Below, in pieces: positions 54,981-62,505 of a DNA stretch of 64,000 bases. Every line of letters begins with the position of its first letter. The stretch's first letter is position 1. Both the position numbers and the translations under genes were made by a program. The DNA is from Streptomyces fuscichromogenes (GTDB taxonomy: Bacteria; Actinomycetota; Actinomycetes; Streptomycetales; Streptomycetaceae). The notes under the pieces were generated by a model. That model was not told the origin of the DNA. It ran no database searches and worked only from the letters and a program-made list of their open reading frames with translations. The stretch is from NCBI RefSeq assembly GCF_014645815.1, contig NZ_BMML01000010.1, positions 124,001-188,000 on the forward strand. Reading direction: 5' to 3'.

Positions 54981-56574
54981 CCGGGCCACGGAGATCACCG
55001 CGTGGCGGCAGACCGAGATCGTCCTCACCGGCACGCGCGACCACGCCAACCCCTACACCGACGTGGACGTGTGGGCCGAGTTCACCCACGAGTCCGGGCG
55101 GGTGCTGCGCCGCCCGGCCTTCTGGGACGGCGGACGCACCTGGCGGATCCGCTTCGCCTCCCCGGAGCCGGCCGGCCGCTGGACCTGGCGCTCCGGCGCC
55201 TCGGACGGGGACCCCGGACTCGCCGGGCGGACCGGCACCCTGACGGTCCGCCCGGCCGACGCCGATACCGACGCCGATACCGACGCCGATGCCTCTGCCG
55301 GTGCCGGTGCCGACGGCAACCCGTTCCACCGGCACGGTTTCTGGCAGATGTCCCCCGGCGGTCGCAGCCTGGTGCACGCCGACGGGACGCCCGCGCTACT
55401 GGTCGGCGACACCGCCTGGGCCCTGCCCTGGCGGGCCACCGCGGAGCAGACCGCGCACTACGCCGCCGACCGGCGGGCCAAGGGCTTCAACGCGGCCCTG
55501 CTGATGAGCGTCCAGCCCGACATGGACGCGCGCGGGCCGCGCGACCGCACCGCCGACGAGGGCTTCGACGTCGGCTTCGAGGACCTTCCCACCGGACACG
55601 TCAACGTGCTGAACCCGGCGTACTTCCAGTACCTCGACCGGCTGACCGGCATCCTGCGGGACCACGGGATCGTGCCCGTGCTCCAGCCGCTGTTCCACGG
55701 CTTCGGCTGGAAGGGCCTGCGGACGGCCGGCCCGGTGGTGCCGCCGCAGGAGTACGCGCGTTACTGCCGCTACCTGGTCGCCCGTTACGGCGCCGCGCCG
55801 GTGGTCTACCTGGTGGGCGCCGACGGCGAGGGCGGCGAGCCGCAGATCGCGGCGGGCGGCGCCGAGGTGGGGCGGTGGGACGCGTACGGCCAGCCCTGCG
55901 GCATCCACTACCGGCCGCACTCCGCCAACCGCGCCCACCAGGGCGAGCCGTGGCTGCACTTCCAGTGGTGCCAGACCGGGCACATGGGCGGGCACGTCCA
56001 GGAGCGGGTCGCCGACATGTGGCGCAACACCCCGGCCAAGGCGGTCGCCAACGGCGAACCGACCTACGAGGATCCCGGCGCCGATCGGGCCACCGGCTGG
56101 TGGCAGGGGCACGAGGCGTGGAGCAACCTCTGCGCGGGCGGCACGATGGGCGTCGTCTACGGCGCCGCGAGCCTGTGGCAGTGGCGGCTGCACCCGGCCG
56201 AGTCCGGGCACACGGAGTTCTTCCTGGCGAAGGACGCGGGGTGGCGGGAGGCGCTGGACTTCGAGGGTTCTCGGTACGTCGGCCTGGTGGGCCGGATCCT
56301 CGACGGCCTCCCCCTCACCGACATGCGCCCGGACTGGTGCGCCAGCCTGGCGCCGCGCGGCCTGTCCGTCCCCGGGGTGCTGTACGTCTGCTACGCGGAG
56401 GAGGGCGGCCCGCTGAGGGGCATCGCCCCGGACGTGCCGCTGCCCTACCGCGTGGTCGACCCCCGCACCGGCGAGACGGTCCGCGAGGGCGTCCGCGCCG
56501 ACGCCGCCGACTGGGTGCCCGACGAGGGCGGAGCCCCCCGCGTGTACATCTGCCATGACCCGGATCGGAGTTGA
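54970..56574 (+). CDS. GH140/DUF4038-like glycosidase (candidate apiosidase)
   Basis: 534 residues, no signal peptide. An N-terminal DUF5060-like domain (HANPYTDVDVWAEFTHES) is joined by a linker of Asp/Thr/Ala repeats to a TIM barrel with LLVGDTAWALPWR (Asp147), YLVGADGEGG (Asp285) and VANGEPTYED (Glu363). The last two are in the positions expected for acid and nucleophile by analogy with GH140 apiosidase, which is not verified. It would release D-apiose from a disaccharide. Other DUF4038 activities are possible, and DUF4038 also includes rhamnogalacturonan-related enzymes. Its stop overlaps the rhamnosidase gene. Confidence 0.78.
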   Translation: MSADRATEITAWRQTEIVLTGTRDHANPYTDVDVWAEFTHESGRVLRRPAFWDGGRTWRIRFASPEPAGRWTWRSGASDGDPGLAGRTGTLTVRPADADTDADTDADASAGAGADGNPFHRHGFWQMSPGGRSLVHADGTPALLVGDTAWALPWRATAEQTAHYAADRRAKGFNAALLMSVQPDMDARGPRDRTADEGFDVGFEDLPTGHVNVLNPAYFQYLDRLTGILRDHGIVPVLQPLFHGFGWKGLRTAGPVVPPQEYARYCRYLVARYGAAPVVYLVGADGEGGEPQIAAGGAEVGRWDAYGQPCGIHYRPHSANRAHQGEPWLHFQWCQTGHMGGHVQERVADMWRNTPAKAVANGEPTYEDPGADRATGWWQGHEAWSNLCAGGTMGVVYGAASLWQWRLHPAESGHTEFFLAKDAGWREALDFEGSRYVGLVGRILDGLPLTDMRPDWCASLAPRGLSVPGVLYVCYAEEGGPLRGIAPDVPLPYRVVDPRTGETVREGVRADAADWVPDEGGAPRVYICHDPDRS

Positions 56575-56578
56575 CCTC

Positions 56579-59203
56579 GTGCCGAGCACTGTCGGTACCC
56601 CTGTCTTCGAGCACCATCGTGAGCCCCTGGGCATCGGCGAGCCCACACCCCGGCTGAGCTGGCGGACGGAGACCGACGTCCCGGGCTGGCGGCAGAGCGC
56701 CCACCAGGTGCGGATCACCGATGCCGAAGGCGCCGTCACCGCGGACACCGGGCGCGTCGAGTCCGCCGAGTCCGTCCTCGTCCCGTGGCCCGGCGGGCGG
56801 CTCGGCTCGCGCGAGCGGGTCGGCGTAAGCGTCCGGGTGTGGGGCGAGGGGGAGAGCGACCCCTCGCCCTGGTCGCCGGTCGCCTACGCGGAGACCGGTC
56901 TCCTGGCGCCCGCCGACTGGACGGCCCGGCCCGTCACCCCCGACTCCGGATCCCCCGACGGGCCGCTGCCCGCGGCGCTGCTGCGCCATGACTTCGACCT
57001 GACCGGTCCGGTCGCCTCGGCCCGCCTGTACATCACCGCCTATGGCGTCTACACGGCCGAGGTCAACGGCACGGCGGTCGGCGACCATGTCCTGTCCCCC
57101 GGCTGGACCTCCTACCGACACCGGCTGCGCTACCAGACCTTCGACGTGACCTCCCTGCTGCGGCCCGGCCGCAACACCCTCGGCGCGCTGCTCGGCGAGG
57201 GCTGGTACACCGGTCGCCTCGGCTTCGGCGGCGGCAGCCGGCACCTCTACGGTGAACGCCGGGCGCTCCTGGCCCAGTTGGAGATCGAGTACGCCGACGG
57301 CACGACGGCGGTCGTCGGCACCGACGAGCGGTGGCGCACGGCGACCGGGCCCGTGCTGCGCTCGGAGATCTACGACGGCGAGGCCTGTGACGCCCGGCTG
57401 GAGCAACCGGGCTGGTCCACACCGGAGTTCGAGGCGTCCGCCTGGCACCCGGTCGCCGAACTCCCCGCGCCCACGGCCGAACTGGTGGCCCCGACCGGTC
57501 CGCCGGTCCGGCGCACGCAGACCCTGCGCCCGGCCGAGGTGATCACCACGCCCTCCGGGCGGACCGTCCTGGACTTCGGCCAGAACCTGGTCGGGCGACT
57601 GCGGATCCGGGTGTCGGGTCCGGCCGGCCACCAGGTGACCCTGCGGCACGCCGAGGTCCTGGAGAACGGTGAGCTGAGCGTCCGCCCGCTGCGGCACGCC
57701 CGCGCCACGGACACCTACGTACTGCGCGGCGAGGGCGTGGAGACCTACGAGCCGCACTTCACGTTCCACGGCTTCCGCTACGCCGAGGTGGGCGGCTGGC
57801 CGGGTGTGTTGGACCCCGCCGACGTCGAGGCGGTGGTCCTGCACACGGACCTGGAACGCACCGGCTGGTTCGAGTGCTCCGACCCGCTGGTGAACCGGCT
57901 GCACGAGAACGTCGTGTGGGGCATGCGCGGCAACTTCCTGGACGTCCCCACGGACTGCCCGCAGCGTGACGAGCGCATGGGCTGGACCGGCGACCTCCAG
58001 GTCTTCGCCCCGACCGCGTCCTTCCTCCACGACTGCTCCGGCATGCTGGCCGGCTGGCTGCGCGACCTGGCCGCCGAACAGCTGGCCCGGCCGGACGGGG
58101 TGCCGCCGCTGGTCGTGCCCGACGTGCTGCCGGACATGTTCCCGCCGACCGCGCAGGCGGTGTGGGGCGATGTCGCGGTGCTGCTGCCGTGGACGCTGTA
58201 CCAGCGGTTCGGGGACCTGGGGGTGCTGCGCGACCAGTACCCGAGCATGCTGGCCTGGGGCGAGGCCACGATCCGGCTGGTCGCGGCGGGCGGCGGCCTG
58301 TGGCGGCAGGAGTTCCAGCTCGGGGACTGGCTGGACCCGGCGGCCCCGCCGGACCGGCCGGGCGACGCCCGCACCGACGGCGACCTGGTGGCGAACGCCT
58401 ATGTCGTCCGCTCGGCCGAGGTGCTGGCCGACACCGCCGCGCTGCTCGGTCACGAGGACGACGCGGCCCGCTTCCGGGCGCACGCGCGGGCGGTGCGGGA
58501 GCGGTTCACCGACCGTTTCGTCACGCCGGACGGCCTGCTCTCCTCCGACGCGCAGACGGCGTACGCGCTGGCCCTGGAGTTCGCGCTGCTGCCGACGCAG
58601 CGGCAGCGGCGGGGCGCGGCGAAACGGCTGGCCGAGGTCGTGCGGCGCGCTTCCTTCCGGATCGCCACGGGTTTCGCGGGTACGCCGCTGATCTGCGACG
58701 CCCTGTGCGCGGCGGGCGAGCCGCGGCTGGCCTACCGGATGCTGCTGGAGAAGGAGTGCCCGTCCTGGCTGTATCCGGTGACCATGGGCGCCACCACCAT
58801 CTGGGAGCGCTGGGACTCGATGCTGCCCGACGGCAGCGTCAATCCGGGTGAGATGACCTCGTTCAACCACTACGCGCTGGGCGCGGTCGCCGACTGGCTG
58901 CACCGCACGGTGGCGGGTCTGGCGGCCGCCGGACCGGGCTGGCGACGCCTGCGCATCGCCCCGGTACCGGGAGGGGACCTGACCTGGGCGAAGGCGGCGC
59001 ACCTCACCCCGTACGGCAGGGCGGAGGCGGGCTGGCGCATCGAGGAGACGCCCGGGGGGCGCGTGCTGGTGGTCGAGGCCCTGATTCCACCGGGCACCAG
59101 CGCCGAGGTCCACCTCCCGGGCGGCGAACCCCCAAAGGAGATCGGCTCAGGCCACCACACGTTCCGGCACACCTGGACACCACCGGTGACAGTGACCCCC
59201 TAG
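56579..59203 (+). CDS. Cytoplasmic alpha-L-rhamnosidase, GH78
   Basis: 874 residues from GTG 56579 (GGAG about 8 bases upstream; ATG 56555 is an alternative that overlaps the previous gene). N-terminal beta-domains with LYITAYGVYTAEVNGTAVG and VLDFGQNLVGRLRI lead to the (alpha/alpha)6 barrel with DCPQRDERMGWTGDLQVF (acid Glu465), DWLDP and GATTIWERWDSM (base Glu743). It removes terminal L-rhamnose. No signal peptide. The TAG lies in the loop of an intergenic repeat, so translation stops inside the hairpin. Confidence 0.93.
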   Translation: MPSTVGTPVFEHHREPLGIGEPTPRLSWRTETDVPGWRQSAHQVRITDAEGAVTADTGRVESAESVLVPWPGGRLGSRERVGVSVRVWGEGESDPSPWSPVAYAETGLLAPADWTARPVTPDSGSPDGPLPAALLRHDFDLTGPVASARLYITAYGVYTAEVNGTAVGDHVLSPGWTSYRHRLRYQTFDVTSLLRPGRNTLGALLGEGWYTGRLGFGGGSRHLYGERRALLAQLEIEYADGTTAVVGTDERWRTATGPVLRSEIYDGEACDARLEQPGWSTPEFEASAWHPVAELPAPTAELVAPTGPPVRRTQTLRPAEVITTPSGRTVLDFGQNLVGRLRIRVSGPAGHQVTLRHAEVLENGELSVRPLRHARATDTYVLRGEGVETYEPHFTFHGFRYAEVGGWPGVLDPADVEAVVLHTDLERTGWFECSDPLVNRLHENVVWGMRGNFLDVPTDCPQRDERMGWTGDLQVFAPTASFLHDCSGMLAGWLRDLAAEQLARPDGVPPLVVPDVLPDMFPPTAQAVWGDVAVLLPWTLYQRFGDLGVLRDQYPSMLAWGEATIRLVAAGGGLWRQEFQLGDWLDPAAPPDRPGDARTDGDLVANAYVVRSAEVLADTAALLGHEDDAARFRAHARAVRERFTDRFVTPDGLLSSDAQTAYALALEFALLPTQRQRRGAAKRLAEVVRRASFRIATGFAGTPLICDALCAAGEPRLAYRMLLEKECPSWLYPVTMGATTIWERWDSMLPDGSVNPGEMTSFNHYALGAVADWLHRTVAGLAAAGPGWRRLRIAPVPGGDLTWAKAAHLTPYGRAEAGWRIEETPGGRVLVVEALIPPGTSAEVHLPGGEPPKEIGSGHHTFRHTWTPPVTVTP

Positions 59204-59228
59204 GGGCGCGGGGAACTGCGCGACCAGC
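59196..59228 (+). repeat. Palindromic repeat, copy at the rhamnosidase 3' end
   Basis: CCCCC-TA-GGGG followed by CGCGGGGAACTGCGCGACC and AGCCC. The hairpin loop contains the rhamnosidase stop codon, so the element begins inside the gene. Confidence 0.8.
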
Positions 59229-59274
59229 CCCCACCGGCCCGCGGCCGGACAGGAAACCCCCGGGCCTCAACAAC

Positions 59275-59305
59275 AGGACCCGCAGGCTTGAAGCCTGCGG
59301 GTCCT
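59275..59305. terminator. Bidirectional hairpin terminator, near-perfect 15-bp stem
   Basis: AGGACCCGCAGGCTT and its reverse complement are separated by a single G, so the real loop is about five bases. It lies between the convergent rhamnosidase and rplT genes and marks the edge of the sugar block. Confidence 0.85.
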
Positions 59306-59335
59306 CGCGTCACGTCGGCCGAAGCCAGCGCAGCG

Positions 59336-59719
59336 TCACGCCGCCTTGGGGGCGTTCACGTCCGACGGCAGCGCCTTCTGGGCCACCTCGACGAGCGCCG
59401 CGAAGGCGTTGGCGTCGTTGACGGCCAGCTCCGCCAGGATCTTGCGGTCGACCTCGACGTTCGCGGCCTTCAGACCCTGGATGAAGCGGTTGTAGGTGAT
59501 GCCGTTGGCGCGGGCAGCGGCGTTGATGCGCTGGATCCACAGCTGACGGAAGTCGCCCTTGCGCTTCTTGCGGTCGTTGTAGTTGTAGACCAGCGAGTGG
59601 GTGACCTGCTCCTTGGCCTTGCGGTACAGGCGCGAACGCTGACCGCGGTAGCCGGAGGCCGCCTCGAGGATCGCCCGGCGCTTCTTGTGGGCGTTGACTG
59701 CCCGCTTGACGCGTGCCAC
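59336..59719 (-). CDS. rplT: 50S ribosomal protein L20
   Basis: 127 residues: ARVKRAVNAHKKRRAILEAA, SRLYRKAKEQVTHSLVY and WIQRINAAARANGITYNRF are diagnostic. Third gene of infC-rpmI-rplT. In other bacteria L20 represses its own operon at the RNA level, which may be relevant to the leader at 60907-61076. Confidence 0.99.
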   Translation of the reverse strand: MARVKRAVNAHKKRRAILEAASGYRGQRSRLYRKAKEQVTHSLVYNYNDRKKRKGDFRQLWIQRINAAARANGITYNRFIQGLKAANVEVDRKILAELAVNDANAFAALVEVAQKALPSDVNAPKAA

Positions 59720-59819
59720 TTTTTACTCCTTGTAGCGGGGCCGCGGTTGGACTCACGCGGCCCGGAAACGACTTGGGTCCCGGTACTTCTGACTCAGGGC
59801 GCCGACCGGCGCCCTCGGG

Positions 59820-60014
59820 TCACTTGCCGAGAAGCTTCTTGATCTTCGCGGTGTCGCCCGGGGCCATCTCGGCGTTGCCGGTGAGGCGGCGCGTCACGCG
59901 GGACGACTTGTGCTCGAGCAGGTGGCGCTTGCCGGCACGCTCACGCAGGACCTTGCCGGAACCGGTGATCTTGAAGCGCTTGCTGGCACCGCTGTGCGTC
60001 TTGTTCTTCGGCAT
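59820..60014 (-). CDS. rpmI: 50S ribosomal protein L35
   Basis: 64 residues: MPKNKTHSGASKRFKITGSG and KRHLLEHKSSRVTRRL are diagnostic. It lies between infC and rplT, 100 bases before rplT. Confidence 0.99.
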   Translation of the reverse strand: MPKNKTHSGASKRFKITGSGKVLRERAGKRHLLEHKSSRVTRRLTGNAEMAPGDTAKIKKLLGK

Positions 60015-60149
60015 AGCGCCGTTATCTCCTCGTCGGTGGCGCTCCGGTGCCCGGTCGTGAAACCGGGCACGGTGGAACGTCGTACTTGTATCGGTTACAT
60101 CCTGGGGCTTGCGCCCCCTGGTGCTGACCTGGGGCGTTGACCCCCGGGA

Positions 60150-60821
60150 TCACGCCTCCGCGGGCTCCTCGGCAGGCACCTCGGCCTCGACCTCACCCTC
60201 GACCTCGGCGGCGTCGAACTCCGCGGCGTTCTGCGAGCGGCCGGGGTTGGCCTTCGCGTCCGCCTTGCGGGCTTCCTGCGCCTGCCGGGCCTCGGCCATG
60301 GCCTCGGTCTTCTTCTTGTGCGGACCGAGCACCATGATCATGTTTCGGCCGTCCTGCTTCGGGTTCGACTCGACGAAACCGAGGTCCTGGACGTCCTCCG
60401 CGAGCCGCTGGAGCAGTCGGTAGCCCAGCTCGGGCCGGGACTGCTCGCGACCACGGAACATGATCGTGATCTTGACCTTGTCGCCCTGCTTGAGGAACCG
60501 GACGACGTGACCCTTCTTGGTGTCATAGTCGTGCGGGTCGATCTTCGGCCGGAGCTTCATTTCCTTGATGACCGTGTGCGCCTGGTTCTTGCGCGCCTCA
60601 CGGGCCTTCATGGCCGACTCGTACTTGAACTTCCCGTAGTCCATGAGCTTGCAGACCGGCGGACGCGCGCTCGCCGCCACCTCAACCAGGTCGAGGTCGT
60701 ACTCCTGCGCAAGCTCCAGCGCCTTGGCAAGCGGAACAATCCCGACCTGCTCGCCGCTGGGACCGACAAGTCGCACCTCGGGAACGCGAATCCGGTCGTT
60801 GATGCGGGGCTCGGTGCTGAT
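60150..60821 (-). CDS. infC: Translation initiation factor IF-3
   Basis: 223 residues in this reading, with N-domain EPRINDRIRVPEVRLVGPSG, the linker MDYGKFKYESAMKAREARKN and C-domain KPKIDPHDYDTKKGH-like sequence, plus a Glu/Ala-rich tail typical of actinobacteria. The start is taken as the non-standard ATC at 60821: GAGGAGG lies four bases upstream and the product would begin (I)STEPRIND. AUU/AUC starts are common for infC and allow autocontrol, since IF-3 rejects non-AUG starts. GTG 60845 (MWCYRGGSIS) is the alternative and would place the ribosome site inside the gene. Confidence 0.93.
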   Translation of the reverse strand: MSTEPRINDRIRVPEVRLVGPSGEQVGIVPLAKALELAQEYDLDLVEVAASARPPVCKLMDYGKFKYESAMKAREARKNQAHTVIKEMKLRPKIDPHDYDTKKGHVVRFLKQGDKVKITIMFRGREQSRPELGYRLLQRLAEDVQDLGFVESNPKQDGRNMIMVLGPHKKKTEAMAEARQAQEARKADAKANPGRSQNAAEFDAAEVEGEVEAEVPAEEPAEA

Positions 60822-61219
60822 GGATCCTCCTCGGTAGCACCACACGGCGGTCTGGCGGACAGCCGCGTAACGTCTGTTTTCGTAAGACCTAACCGCACCG
60901 AAGCAGAAAAAATGCCCCAGACGATCACAGGCGGGTTCCTCGAACTACCGGAACACCGCCGCGGGGATCGCGGGGCGCAGAATCGGACGGCACGCCGTCG
61001 CCGTAACGGCGAAGCGACCGTCTGACCGGTGACCCGCCGCCCGAGGGGCAGTCAGGTGGGAGTTCGAAGCCTCCACTTGTGGGCCGGTTCAGCTAGCTGT
61101 GAGGCATACCTGTCCGGCCGGTCGTCACACAAGGCTAGCAGCAAAGCCGGGACAGGGCTAATTGAGACGGCCTGGGGCTATGTAAGAGCCCCCCGCGCCC
61201 TGCGCCTATCGTGTGGGGC
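60822..61219. other. infC leader and divergent intergenic region
   Basis: A 398-base gap. It contains, on the minus strand, the infC leader with a small hairpin (61056-61076), an attenuator-like hairpin with U-tract (60907-60976) and the infC ribosome site. On the plus strand TATCGT at 61207-61212 may be a -10 box for a leaderless DUF1844 gene. The exact infC promoter is not identified; TTGTGT...TATG around 61100-61135 is a weak candidate. Confidence 0.6.
60907..60976 (-). promoter_or_regulatory. Attenuator-like terminator in the infC leader
   Basis: On the minus strand four nested helices pair in order: GCCCC/GGGGC, CGATC/GATCG, GGCGG/CCGCC and GTTCC/GGAAC, closing a ten-base loop GGTAGTTCGA. 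The hairpin (60976-60914) is followed at once by A and six T (60912-60907). A true U-tract is rare in this genome and marks an intrinsic terminator placed 86 bases before the start codon, as in transcription attenuation. Confidence 0.75.
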
Positions 61220-61594
61220 ATGAGTGAGACGCCCCTTACCGGCCCCGGCGACGCCGAGCAGCCCGACTTCGACGAGATGACCCGCGACATCGCCGAGGTC
61301 CCCGCGGTCGAGGTGATCGTGACGGTCGCCGTCAACCTGATGAGCGCCGCGGCCGTGAAGCTCGGTCTGACCGAGGAGGGCGACAAGTACAAGGACCTGG
61401 ACGAGGCCCGCAAGCTGGTCACCGCCCTCGCCGGGCTGCTCGACGCGTCCGCGACCGAGATCAGCTCCTTCCACGCGGCCCCGCTGCGGGACGGCCTGAA
61501 GTCGCTCCAGCTGGCCTTCCGCGAGGCCTCGATCGTCCCCGACGAACCCGGCCAGGGCCCCGGCGAGAAGTACACCGGCCCGGTCTACGGCTAG
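61220..61594 (+). CDS. DUF1844 protein
   Basis: 124 residues: DFDEMTRDIAEVPAVEVIVT, AAAVKLGLTEEGDKYKDLDE, the DUF1844 core, then a helical and acidic tail. Function unknown; the family is conserved beside infC in actinobacteria. ATG 61220 is preferred over GTG 61211 because TATCGT seven bases upstream would make the mRNA leaderless. The TAG overlaps the TAG of the convergent SseB-like gene on CTAG. Confidence 0.88.
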   Translation: MSETPLTGPGDAEQPDFDEMTRDIAEVPAVEVIVTVAVNLMSAAAVKLGLTEEGDKYKDLDEARKLVTALAGLLDASATEISSFHAAPLRDGLKSLQLAFREASIVPDEPGQGPGEKYTGPVYG

Positions 61595-62355
61595 CGGTCG
61601 CTCCCCTTCGTGTACGGCGGTCGGTCCCTGACGTACAGGGGCTCGCCCGGCGGCGTGGTCCCGGCCGGCAGCAGTGCCAGGTCGAGGCCGCGCACCAGCC
61701 GGGCCCGGAGCGTCCCGTCGGCGGCGAGCCGCTCGGCGACGGCCCGCGCGGCCTCGGCGGGCGGCGCGGCGGCCGGATCGAGGACCAGCGCCAGCGTCCC
61801 GTCGGCGGCCCCGGGCCCGAGGTGGGCGCGGAGCACGGCGGGCTCGGCGGCCAAGGCGGCCCGGACCGCCCCGACCACGGCCGGATCGGCGAGCGGGTCG
61901 GTGGTCGTCCGCCCCTCGGCGAGGGCGAGCAGCGCGGCGCCGGTCAGCTCGAACGGCACCGGCCCCGCCAGGTCGAGCACCACGGTGTCGGCCTTCTCGT
62001 GCGCGGCGGCCCGCAGCGCCTGGTGCAGGGGTACGGCGACGGGCCGGGCCGCCGGGTCCCAGCGGGCCAGCGAGGCGGTGGAGGTGAAGGCCGGCAGCGC
62101 GGTGCGGTGGCCCGCCTTCAGGGTGGGGACGGCCATGTCGCTGGTCTTCTCGCGGCGCAGCCCGTTCTCGTCCTCCTCCACCTCGCCGAGCACGGCGACC
62201 ACCGGGACCAGCAGCCGGGCGCCCTTCAGCGCCTCCAGGACCGGTCCGACGGCACCGCGGTCCGCGGCCCAGGCGGCCAGCGCGGCGGTCAGCCGGGGGT
62301 CGGCGGAGCCGTCGTCGTCGGAGTAGCCGGAGTCGGGAATGTTCTTGTTCGCCAC
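61591..62355 (-). CDS. SseB-family protein
   Basis: 254 residues from GTG 62355. LLVPVVAVLGEVEEDENGLR and PTLKAGHRTALPAFTSTASL, ARWDPAARPVAVPL are typical of SseB N-terminal-domain proteins; function in actinobacteria is unknown. TAGGGT eight bases upstream may be a -10 box for a leaderless transcript. The N-terminal open-frame extension to 62478 lacks conservation features. Confidence 0.82.
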   Translation of the reverse strand: MANKNIPDSGYSDDDGSADPRLTAALAAWAADRGAVGPVLEALKGARLLVPVVAVLGEVEEDENGLRREKTSDMAVPTLKAGHRTALPAFTSTASLARWDPAARPVAVPLHQALRAAAHEKADTVVLDLAGPVPFELTGAALLALAEGRTTTDPLADPAVVGAVRAALAAEPAVLRAHLGPGAADGTLALVLDPAAAPPAEAARAVAERLAADGTLRARLVRGLDLALLPAGTTPPGEPLYVRDRPPYTKGSDR

Positions 62356-62505
62356 GGTCCCCGACCCTATCGGTGGGATGCTGCTGCGGTTGTGCGGCCC
62401 CCGAAACCGCCTGGACACGGGTTTCACGGGAATCTCAGATTTCCCTGACCTGGTTCTAACGTCCAGCAAACGGCTCACACAGTCCGCGGCCCGAGCATCG
62501 CGGGC

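Noticed and set aside
34524..59335. Search of the block edges for integrase, transposase, tRNA or direct-repeat attachment sites.
   Set aside because: None was recognised. The only edge element is a terminator and an intergenic repeat that also occurs throughout the window.
61056..61076. GGGAGTTCGAAGCCTCC resembles a tRNA T-arm.
   Set aside because: There is no acceptor, D or anticodon arm around it. It fits better as a leader hairpin of infC.
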